Assembly: GCA_963930775.1 (NCBI GenBank)
Contig: OZ005692.1
Coordinates: 1,288,135-1,352,134, forward strand
Reading direction: 5' to 3'
From: Cliona cf. orientalis
Lineage: Eukaryota; Porifera; Demospongiae; Clionaida; Clionaidae
DNA length: 64,000 nucleotides
The notes under the pieces are model-generated. The model saw only the letters and a program-made list of their open reading frames with translations. It searched no databases and was not told the DNA's origin. Shown in pieces: positions 22,676 through 31,146 of this stretch (its first letter is position 1; each line of letters starts with the position of its first letter). A program made the position numbers and the translations under genes.

Positions 22676-22692
22676 TTAATAAGAGTGTTGGT

Positions 22693-25600
22693 GTGGCTGG
22701 AGATAAGGGACTTGTGCAACAGCTTATTCAGTTGGTGCAAACACAAACAGCCATGGTAGCAGCCCAGACCAAAGCTATGTCTGCTCAAAGCCTACCCCCA
22801 CTAAAAGATTACAGTGGTGAGGGTATACAGTCCAGTGAGGAGGGATTTGATAGGTGGATTGAGCAATTTGAAGAAAGAGCCAAGTTGATTGGGTGGTCTG
22901 ATGATCTTAAGAGGTATAATCTCAAAATGTCCCTGCATGGTTCAGCTTATCAGACTTATAGATTGTTGTCTGATGAGGTAAAAGCTAACTATAGCAAGAC
23001 GGTTAGTGCACTCAAGTCCAGATTTAAGCCTGTTGATATTGAGGAGTTGAGGGGTGCAGAATTTCACCAGTTGATACAGACAGATCAGTCTATAGAAGCA
23101 CTGGGCTTGGAGTTGCAAAGGCTAGCAAAGAGAGCATTTCCTACGCTAAAAGGCAAAGATTTTGATAGGTTAGTGAAGGGCAGATTCTTTCACGCGTTGC
23201 TGCCGCGGTGGCAGAGAAAGCTTGGTGCCCCTAAGGTGGATGAAAGCTTTGATGAGCTTTTTAACCGTGCACGTACGACGGAGCGACGTGAACAGCAGTA
23301 CTGTGAGGCTGCTGAAGAGCGTAAGGATAGCCAACAGAAAAGCAAGAGAGGGGAGAAAGCCCCCACTCGGCCTCGTAAAGAGCAGGCAGCAAAGGCTTCT
23401 GCTGATAGTGAGGAGAAACGTGACAGTAGTCAGAGTACTAACAAGCAGGGTCAAGGCCCTCAATGTCATAATTGTCACCGGTTTGGGCATATAGCCAAGT
23501 TTTGTTGGGATAAGCAAAAGAGAGGAGCGGAAGCCCCTGGAAAACAGAAGCATAGCAAGACTCGTCTAGTGAGTGTGGATGAATTGAGTGATAGAGAGCT
23601 GGAGCAGGAACTGTCCAAGCGTAGGCTGGAGAAGGAGCAACAGCTGGCCAGGGAGTCTGCAGAGAGTAGTGTCAATGTTGTTACGGGTGCAGTAGGACCT
23701 TCCTATTGGTTGCAGGTAACAGTTGAAGGATTGCCTGTGTCTGCCCTTGTTGACACTGGGTCACAGTCGACCATAATCTCTCGTTCCTTGCTGCATAAGG
23801 TGTTTAAGCATTTAAAGGAGAATGGCAAAGCTTTGCCCACACTAGAGCACCCTTGTACCAAGTTTAAAGGTAAGGGAGGGCACGCTATAGGTGTAACTGC
23901 CCAAGTCTTGTTTACCCTAGCTGTCGATGGTAAGTCCACAGCTGTGCCTGTTTTCGTGCAACCCGATAGTGAGCAGGAGTGTCTGTTGGGATCCAACGTA
24001 CTCCCCGCCTTAGGTATCTCTGTTGTTAGAGCTAATGGCCGAAAACTGACTGCGTCAGTAGAGAATGGAGTTAAGCCTGCTCATGTGAATTTAGTTCAAT
24101 CGGTTATTATTCCAGGTCAAAAAGGTCGTTTTGTTAGAGGTCAGGTAGAAGGCAACCCTAGTAAAGTGGAGCATTTGTTGTTTGAGCCTAAGCATGAAAC
24201 TTTGGAGCCTTTAGGACTTTGTACTCAAGAGTCATTAGTGACTGTGCATCCAGATGGTAGCGTGTTGATTCCCCTACAGAACTTTCAGGGAATTCCTGTT
24301 TGGCTAGAAGAAGGAAGCGAGTTAGGAGTAGCCAGAGCATGTGATTTGCCTGATCAAGTGTCTTTTGATGTGTCTCGAACAGTTGATTCAGAACTACCTC
24401 ATGATCACAGTCGATGTGCCTCCGTAAAAGCCTTAGTTAATTCGCCTGAGCGTCTGCAGAGACTACTGAAAGTGTTAGACATGCCTGTTGACAAACTAAA
24501 CCCAGTAGAGCTTGAAAAACTCGAGGAGGTACTCGCTGAATCTACTGATGTGTTTGCTCTGGACGACTCAGAGCTAGGATGTACTAGTTTAGTACAGCAC
24601 CGCATCGACACAGGAGATCAACTTCCTGTAAAACAACAGCCTTATCGCACCCCTGTAGTTTATAGGGAAAAGATTGAAAAAATGGTTAATGATATGCAGG
24701 AGCAAGGAGTAGTGAAGCCTTCGAACAGTCCTTGGGCAAGTCCCATTGTGCTTGTGCCCAAGAAGGACGGCAGTCTTCGTTTCTGTGTTGATTTCAGACG
24801 TTTGAACGCCATCACTAGGAAAGATGTTTACCCGTTACCACGTGTGGAGGATATATTAGACACCCTAGGAGAAGCCAAGTATTTCACATCCCTAGATCTT
24901 GCCTCCGGATATTGGCAAGTTGAGCTTGATCAAGATGCACGCGCTAAATCAGCTTTTACGACTCATCATGGCCTGTTTGAGTTCGTACGGATGCCATTCG
25001 GGCTCTGTAACGCGCCTGCCACGTTTCAGCGACTGATGCAAGCAGTCCTCTCTGGCTTAGAATGGCGCAGCTGCTTCGCGTATCTTGATGATATTCTCAT
25101 TGCTTCCCGTACCTTCGACGACCATCTCCGTCACCTTTGTGAAGTCTTTGGACGTCTCCGTGAAGCTGGACTCCGTCTTAAACCAAAGAAGTGTCTTATT
25201 CTCCATAATGAAGTTCCCTACCTTGGACATGTCATCTCTACCCAGGGTATTCGCCCTGATCCTTCCAAAACAGAAAAAGTAAAGTTGTTCCCGACGCCTC
25301 GTGATGTGACTACTATTCGACAGTTTGTAGGTTTAGCTTCCTATTATCGTAGGTTTGTACCCGGTTTTGCTAAGATTGCAGCACCCCTGCATGCTTTGAC
25401 TAAGAAAGATGTTCCCTTCGAGTGGACTTCCGAGTGTGAAACTGCCTTTTGTAAGTTGAAAGAACTACTGGTAACTGCTCCCGTGTTGTCTTACCCGCGC
25501 TTTGGACATGATCGAGAATTCATTCTTGAGACTGATGCTAGTGGAATTGGACTTGGTGCAGAGTTATCCCAGAAACAAGACGATGGACACGTACATCCGA

Positions 25601-27564
25601 AAGCGTACGCTTTGGGATCGCTTAACGCGCACGAAAAGAACCACGGTATCTCAGAGCTTGAAACTCTTGGTCTTGTTTGGGCTGTTCGATACTTTCGTCC
25701 TTACCTCTTGGGTCACCATACCATCGTGTACACCGATCACTCTGCTTGTCTATCTTTGCTGAATACTCCCCGCCCTTCTGGAAAGCTGGCACGCTGGGCT
25801 TTAACAATTCAGGAAATGAATCTTACTCTGAAGCATCGTTCTGGACGACAAAATGTGAATGCTGATGCCCTTTCACGCAACCCCGCGTCTAGTGTTAGTT
25901 CTGTGTCCCCACCAAATTGTGTGTCTGTATGTGAAGAAAATGGTTGTGTGTCTGTATGTGAAGAATCTGAAAATGTTCTTGCTGTTACTTCTGAAGTTTC
26001 CTGTAAGTGTTGTGATAGTGTGTGCCCTGTTTGTTTTGATTGTTCTGTGTGTTCTGTGTTTGCCAGTTTGGCAGTACCCGACGACAGTGACGTGACGGCT
26101 GGTGAATCCGTAGCTGACAAAGAGAGCCTCAAAGAAGTTCGTGAAATGCAATTAAAGGATCCTGACCTTGTTCTATATATCGCTTACTTGGAGTGCCATT
26201 CCTTACCCGATGACGATCGTGTTGCCAAAAGAATAGTTCTGGAGAGCCGACGAATGGAGATTATCGATGGTGTATTGTATCGTGAGGACGTGTCGAATTG
26301 TGGCCGATGGTGTATCGTAGTTCCGGAGCCTTGGAGACAGGAGTTGTTGACCGAAAATCATTCTACCATATATGCTGGCCATCTTTCAGAGAGAAAAGTT
26401 TATGATCGTTTACGTAGGTTGTACTGGTGGTCTGGTATGAGAGCTGATGTTCGAAGATTTTGTCGTGGATGTCTGAATTGTGCGAGTCGTAAGGGACCAG
26501 GACACGGAATCCGTCCTCTTCTCCAACCCATACCCGTTCGTGGACCGTTTCATCGCGTTGGGGTCGATATTCTTAAGCTTCCCCTCACTTCCAGTGGAAA
26601 CCAATATCTCGTGGTGTTTCTTGACTACCTCACAAAATGGGTTGAAGCGTATCCAGTACCTGACCAGCGAACAGAGACTATAGCTCGTCTTCTGGTGGAG
26701 AATATTGTTTGTAGGCACGGTGTGCCCGAGGAACTATTATCTGATCGTGGTGCTAATTTCTTGTCAGATCTAATTTTGCAGATGTGTTCTCTTTTAGGTA
26801 TGAAGAAAGTAAATACGTCAGGGTATCACCCACAGACGGATGGACTTGTCGAAAAGTTTAACTGTACTATCACGAATATGATTTCAAAGAGTATCGAAGG
26901 AACTGCTGTCGAGTGGGACAAACTACTACCTATGCTGCTTTTTGCCTATCGTTCTACTGTACAGGACTCTACCAAGGAGTCACCCTTCTTTCTTCTCTAC
27001 GGTAGAGATCCCCGTCTGCCAACAGCGAGTGACTTGGCCCTTCCCCGTCCTGCTTATACAGTTGACTTGGACGACTATAAGACTGAGCTAACTACCAGTT
27101 TGGCCAATGCTCGAGAATGTGCAAGACAACAAATACAGCAATCCCAGAAGAAGCAAAAGTTGTACTATGATCGCAAATCGAAAGATCCTGAATCTACCTA
27201 TCGTATTGGTGACCGGGTGATGGTATATATGCCGAGTGAAGTGACAGGCAAGAATCGCAAGTTAGCTAGACCCTACCACGGACCGTACCGTATCGTAGCA
27301 GTCACCCCCACCAATGCCGAAGTCAAGTTGATTGAACGAGCTAGTGAGCCATCTATTTTTGTTGCTATTGATAGACTGAGAAAGTGTTATCCTGAATTAC
27401 CTGATCGTTGCTGGACTGGTCGGAAGCAGTCACGGAAACGCCGATCTAAGCGCCAGACTGCGACTTCTCCTTCTGATGAGCCTCAGAGAACAACTGGTCC
27501 AGTTACCCGTTCCATGACTCAGAAAAGTTATGAACAGAAGTTATGTAATTTTTGTGATTATTGA
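22693..27564 (+). CDS. Retrotransposon Gag-Pol polyprotein (main part)
   Basis: An uninterrupted frame of about 1,620 codons whose first codon here is GTG; the first ATG is 22753. Seen in order: a gag-like region (about 30-180), zinc knuckle CHNCHRFGHIAKFC (about 258-271, CX2CX4HX4C), aspartic protease (LVDTGSQS, about 352), reverse transcriptase (about 640-830) with YLDDIL near 797, RNase H (LETDASG, about 946), and integrase with an HHCC zinc finger (about 1222-1263) and DDE residues near 1290, 1350 and 1387. A basic C-terminal tail follows, with no clear chromodomain. All signature residues are present. This frame was cut from its N-terminal part by the element at 22024-22675, so normal expression of the whole polyprotein from this copy is unlikely. 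Confidence 0.93.
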   Translation: MAGDKGLVQQLIQLVQTQTAMVAAQTKAMSAQSLPPLKDYSGEGIQSSEEGFDRWIEQFEERAKLIGWSDDLKRYNLKMSLHGSAYQTYRLLSDEVKANYSKTVSALKSRFKPVDIEELRGAEFHQLIQTDQSIEALGLELQRLAKRAFPTLKGKDFDRLVKGRFFHALLPRWQRKLGAPKVDESFDELFNRARTTERREQQYCEAAEERKDSQQKSKRGEKAPTRPRKEQAAKASADSEEKRDSSQSTNKQGQGPQCHNCHRFGHIAKFCWDKQKRGAEAPGKQKHSKTRLVSVDELSDRELEQELSKRRLEKEQQLARESAESSVNVVTGAVGPSYWLQVTVEGLPVSALVDTGSQSTIISRSLLHKVFKHLKENGKALPTLEHPCTKFKGKGGHAIGVTAQVLFTLAVDGKSTAVPVFVQPDSEQECLLGSNVLPALGISVVRANGRKLTASVENGVKPAHVNLVQSVIIPGQKGRFVRGQVEGNPSKVEHLLFEPKHETLEPLGLCTQESLVTVHPDGSVLIPLQNFQGIPVWLEEGSELGVARACDLPDQVSFDVSRTVDSELPHDHSRCASVKALVNSPERLQRLLKVLDMPVDKLNPVELEKLEEVLAESTDVFALDDSELGCTSLVQHRIDTGDQLPVKQQPYRTPVVYREKIEKMVNDMQEQGVVKPSNSPWASPIVLVPKKDGSLRFCVDFRRLNAITRKDVYPLPRVEDILDTLGEAKYFTSLDLASGYWQVELDQDARAKSAFTTHHGLFEFVRMPFGLCNAPATFQRLMQAVLSGLEWRSCFAYLDDILIASRTFDDHLRHLCEVFGRLREAGLRLKPKKCLILHNEVPYLGHVISTQGIRPDPSKTEKVKLFPTPRDVTTIRQFVGLASYYRRFVPGFAKIAAPLHALTKKDVPFEWTSECETAFCKLKELLVTAPVLSYPRFGHDREFILETDASGIGLGAELSQKQDDGHVHPKAYALGSLNAHEKNHGISELETLGLVWAVRYFRPYLLGHHTIVYTDHSACLSLLNTPRPSGKLARWALTIQEMNLTLKHRSGRQNVNADALSRNPASSVSSVSPPNCVSVCEENGCVSVCEESENVLAVTSEVSCKCCDSVCPVCFDCSVCSVFASLAVPDDSDVTAGESVADKESLKEVREMQLKDPDLVLYIAYLECHSLPDDDRVAKRIVLESRRMEIIDGVLYREDVSNCGRWCIVVPEPWRQELLTENHSTIYAGHLSERKVYDRLRRLYWWSGMRADVRRFCRGCLNCASRKGPGHGIRPLLQPIPVRGPFHRVGVDILKLPLTSSGNQYLVVFLDYLTKWVEAYPVPDQRTETIARLLVENIVCRHGVPEELLSDRGANFLSDLILQMCSLLGMKKVNTSGYHPQTDGLVEKFNCTITNMISKSIEGTAVEWDKLLPMLLFAYRSTVQDSTKESPFFLLYGRDPRLPTASDLALPRPAYTVDLDDYKTELTTSLANARECARQQIQQSQKKQKLYYDRKSKDPESTYRIGDRVMVYMPSEVTGKNRKLARPYHGPYRIVAVTPTNAEVKLIERASEPSIFVAIDRLRKCYPELPDRCWTGRKQSRKRRSKRQTATSPSDEPQRTTGPVTRSMTQKSYEQKLCNFCDY

Positions 27565-27666
27565 TTTTTGTGGCATGATATTCTTTTCTTTTGTTGCATG
27601 GTTGTGCAAGATCACTTATTCTTTCTTTTGTTTGTGCAAATCACTTGAGGGCAAGTGCCTGTCCTC

Positions 27667-27678
27667 AGAGGGGGGATT
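27667..27678 (+). other. Polypurine tract
   Basis: The sequence AGAGGGGGGATT sits directly before TGTAAGGTCAAG and the 3' LTR. This is the expected plus-strand primer position. If the tract abuts the LTR, the LTR may start at 27679 and not 27691. Confidence 0.65.
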
Positions 27679-27690
27679 TGTAAGGTCAAG

Positions 27691-27949
27691 TGTAACGACC
27701 CTTTTCCAACTAGTATCATCTGACATCATATCCTGTATGCATGCATATAAAACCACTGGACTTTAGTCAGTCGAGTCAGTGTAGTGTTGAGTTGTGTTGA
27801 GTGTTCGTCCGTTGTGGTGTCATCTCTCTACCATCATCCATCTCTCTCTCTCTCTCTCTATGTATCGTATGTGTATAATGCTGCTATTTGAATAATACTA
27901 TTAATATCTAAACCCTGTGAAGCGGCGTTGAAGGTGGCGAAGCGTTACA
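27691..27949 (+). repeat. 3' LTR
   Basis: TGTAACGACC to GCGTTACA, matching the 5' LTR with a handful of substitutions and small indels around the TATA-like site and the CT repeat. The shared 9-mer AAGGTCAAG stands before both LTRs. Confidence 0.9.
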
Positions 27950-28418
27950 CAGAGAAAACTTTTATTAGTTTTGAGGTCAGAGGTCGGGTTTAATTAAGTT
28001 CTGAGCATGCGCAATACATTTTTCGAGATAAGACTCGACTATTGACCTAGGACACGCCCAGTTTATTGAATCTATTTCCGAGCGAAGCGAGGTTCCCACT
28101 CGGGTCCTGGTGACACTTGCATGGTTTCCCGAATTTCGAAAATCTCGCTCTCGGCCTCTAGAGCATCATAGGCCAGCCTTTGCAGTTTATCAACTGTTGA
28201 TCAGATTGCTAACCTGCTACCGAGTGTCACAAAGCCGTGCAATGCTTCGTCTTGCCTAAGTGTATGTGCCCCATTTGAAAAATTGTGCGCCTCCCTTAAA
28301 GCTCGCACTCCACTGTCACAATTGTGACCCCAACTTCATTACTACTCACAGATTGGCTGACAATCGGCACACTCTTTGAACATGTCAAACTGACAACCTA
28401 GCTAAAAATTGGACTTAC

Positions 28419-28504
28419 TGTGTGGGCGTAATGTTGCGTCCGTGGACTTTTTTGCACATATCCTGTAGTCCCTTTGTCAGCTCCTTCACAAACATAGGAG
28501 GTGT
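28419..28504 (-). CDS. Possible exon of an unidentified gene
   Basis: On the minus strand an acceptor (CTTTAG) precedes an 86 bp open segment, whose translation begins TPPMFVKELTKGLQDMCKK, ending at the consensus donor CACA/GTAAGT. A second donor-like end (CCCCCCAAG/GTAAGT) lies upstream at 28758. A candidate acceptor downstream would lead to a short in-frame tail that stops near 28298. No family recognised and no start exon found. It may be the remnant of a gene cut by transposons, or chance. Confidence 0.3.
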
Positions 28505-28661
28505 CTAAAGCCGGTACCTATCCAATACTAAACTTTCAGACTCCTAGTCTTAACTAGCGCCTCGCCAGAGACGGTCAAATATATCTACAGAACGCAAGGA
28601 TTTTAGCACCGTCTGGCTCGTATTGAGGTAACCTTGCCCCACCCTAGCCCTAGCTAGCTAG

Positions 28662-28696
28662 AGCCTCGTGCCTTGGCACGTGCCAAGCACGAGGCT
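28662..28696. repeat. Short palindrome
   Basis: AGCCTCGTGCCTTGGCA and its near-perfect reverse complement lie almost back to back, with one bulged base. It would form a tight hairpin. No terminator or RNA gene can be argued from it. Confidence 0.6.
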
Positions 28697-29214
28697 AGCC
28701 CCACCCAGCGCTCGTCCTAGATCCTATATATAGCTCGCCTATCCATAGCCTACTTACCTTGGGGGGTGTGGTGCAACTATCCTCACCGCATCCTAACCAA
28801 GTACCAATTATTGGCTTGTAATTGTGCGCTGAGCGAGGAAATTCCTGCACTCACGTGTGTCCCTAGTTTTATTTACAAGCCGGCCTACCGACCCTATCCT
28901 GAGGAAAGGCCAGCCCGAGAAACAGAATATTTAATTGAAGTGGCCTGAGGCTAATGTGTTATTCAAGGTTTAATAGCTCACAGCAGCAACAACTTTAATG
29001 TATTGTATCGGCAAATTCCACACTCTGAGTGCCTACATCAAGTCAGCTTCCAGCCTCCAGGAGTCCTTGAGGACAATGACCATATGCAAGCAAATGACTG
29101 TCATGCCGGCTGCCGCCACGGTGCTCCAATCAGTGATGAGCTAGTCATCTTGTTGGATCGCCAGCGAGCGGAAGAAGGCGGCGGTGAGTCTGACCATGCA
29201 GCGTCAACGATTAC

Positions 29215-30270
29215 CCTACTGCGCATGCATTGAGGATGATAACTTACCGTATATAGCGCATGACACACAATGTTCTATTTATACGTAGAGGCATACCAGC
29301 GGTAGCTTGGAAAAGTCAAGAAGCTTAGAATCAGCAAACAAGGGGTGGTCACCGCAATATGCCCTGTACTTCCATCTGCGACGGGGATCAAAGCGAAATC
29401 AAAGGATCAAGCACACTGGCAAGTGTCAATCAAAGGATCAAGATAGAATTTAGGCCAAAAATACAATCAAAATCAGAAATTTCATACCGACTTATACAGA
29501 TGTACCCACTTGGAGTTACACAGTGTATTTTACTGTCAACAGTACTGTACTTTGTCTTAGCTTAGTCTCGAGATCTTGAACCCAGCCCCCTTCATGCATG
29601 TGCGAGAAGGGGGCTGGGCACTTTGCATAGCATGCATGCCAAGTGTATGTCATTACAATTTAGCGCAAACTTGACTGCATACAGAACAAGAAGTTCACTA
29701 AATCTACTGAATGTTCCAAATATCAACTTCACGATTCGAGGATTACTAACACTGAAACTAGATTCCATATGCAAGCTCTTCAAGATTCATTAGTGCGTGC
29801 GCGTATTAGTAGGCGTGGTTTACGGGCTTGTTGCAGCAGATCTATGGCTGCACATGTGATGCATGGTGGGTGTAACCAATGGGCGGGGTCACTCGCTCGA
29901 TCAATGATCGAGCATAAAATTTTGGTTGATCAAGAGGTCAAGGGGTGCTTTAAAGTAGGATCAAGCGATCAAGAGCAAATTTTGGCGATCAAAAATTTTG
30001 ATCGCCGTCGCAGATGGAAGTACAGGGCACATAGTAGTGACTACCCCTTGGCAAATGACGCCAAAACTGGCAAACGAAGCGTTTTCGGCGAAATCCACAC
30101 AAATCGTGCGTTTGGAACATCATAAGGAACCTTACAATACCGAAAATTGGACTCGCAAACGAGGTATGTAGCAGCTAGCGTGGTAACAGACAGACAGACA
30201 TCATCGGACAGACGGACAGGCAGACACACAGAACGACTACCGTAACCTTACGGCGCATGCGCCGAGGGTT
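29215..30270. repeat. Dispersed repeat, copy 2, interrupted
   Basis: Second copy of the repeat at 8165-8490, with the same block order and the same GCGCATGCGCCGAGGGTTAA end. It is interrupted by the element at 29339-30050. Weaker similarity to 7755-7860 ('aggctaatg', 'ttattcaag', 'cagcaacaa') begins at about 28949, so the full repeat may be longer. Confidence 0.65.
29339..30050. mobile_element. 712 bp inverted-repeat DNA element nested in a repeat
   Basis: Ends CAAGGGGTGGTCAC and GTGACTACCCCTTG. The inverted match extends for about 45 bp and includes GCCCTGTACTTCCATCTGCG on one side and its complement on the other. A 5-bp direct repeat GCAAA flanks it (29334-29338 and 30051-30055). The uninterrupted site is seen in the related repeat near 8278. 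No transposase frame was found. The CAAGG-type ends suggest an hAT-like origin, uncertain because the duplication is short. Confidence 0.82.
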
Positions 30271-31146
30271 AATGAAAGCAAAAAAAAAAACCTATAACCT
30301 ACATAAAACCAATGAAAACCTGTAAAAACCTATAAAATCTAAAATCTGTAACGGTCAAGCCTAAAAATAACAGATATGATGTTTGACGCTGTCGGCATCA
30401 TGGTGAAGTACTAGGCGATAGTTTAGTCCAATGTAGTTAAGTCAAGTGTAAAAACAATAGATATGCATGATTGACAGTAGACATGCATGATTGAAGCGCG
30501 GCATGGTGAAGTACTAGTGGTGATGCATAGTTGAGTCACTATGGCTGAGTCAAATCGCCTTTCCCATTCATTAAAACCTTAAGACCATAAAGACTAGTTT
30601 TATAAGCAAATAATTCAAGTAAGTACTCCCCATATCAAGCCACAAATGTTCAGAATTGTCCGTTATATCGCAGGTGTCTGCCGTTGAGGGGTGTCCGTTA
30701 AGTGGGATTCCATTGTACATGTATGTACTGTTGTTGGCACTGTGGTACTTTGATATATAATTGGCTTCAACAAGTTAGCTAAGAACACTTGCTATAATAT
30801 AAAAACTTCCAAGCACCCTTCTGAGTCACTGATCAATCTGTAGCTATATATATGATCGATCCATTGCATGTTCAAAATTTAATGTGCACATAAAATACAA
30901 AATTATATTTTTTCAGTAATAATGAGGATGTCAGTATAATAATTATAGCTATGTGTTAGTCCTGGCCTAGCTGTATGTGTCTTTACATAGTTTACATGTA
31001 CAAAATTAATGATAGGGATATACCACATAATAATAATGTTATTACACATTCAATTTGCATAGTGTGGCCTTAAACTCCGATAACAATAATAATATTATAA
31101 TGATTGGGTACAGAATTAATTCAAATTAACCTAATAATTATGTCAG

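Larger units (their letters stand above)
20676..27949 (+). mobile_element. Ty3/gypsy-type LTR retrotransposon, 7.3 kb, with nested insertion
   Basis: It has two LTRs of about 260 bp, a primer-binding-site-like sequence after the 5' LTR, a long Gag-Pol frame and a purine-rich tract before the 3' LTR. Domain order is gag-like, zinc knuckle, protease, reverse transcriptase, RNase H, integrase, which defines Ty3/gypsy (Metaviridae). The LTRs differ at few sites plus CT-repeat length, so insertion was fairly recent. A piggyBac-like element (22024-22675) has split the reading frame. No matching 4-6 bp target duplication is seen; the left flank is a cut-off TUSC2 exon fragment and the right flank is unrelated. 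Confidence 0.93.
27950..31146. other. Transposon-rich spacer
   Basis: No complete gene seen. It holds a possible minus-strand exon at 28419-28504, a short palindrome at 28662-28696, a repeat family copy from about 28949 to 30270 that carries a nested inverted-repeat element at 29339-30050, and AT-rich sequence from 30300 to 31146, including 'aaaaccta' repeats near 30285-30340. Confidence 0.6.

Noticed and set aside
22693..27564. Independent gene starting at GTG 22693
   Set aside because: The frame continues upstream without an ATG to the TTAA of a nested transposon and is the remainder of a larger retrotransposon frame.
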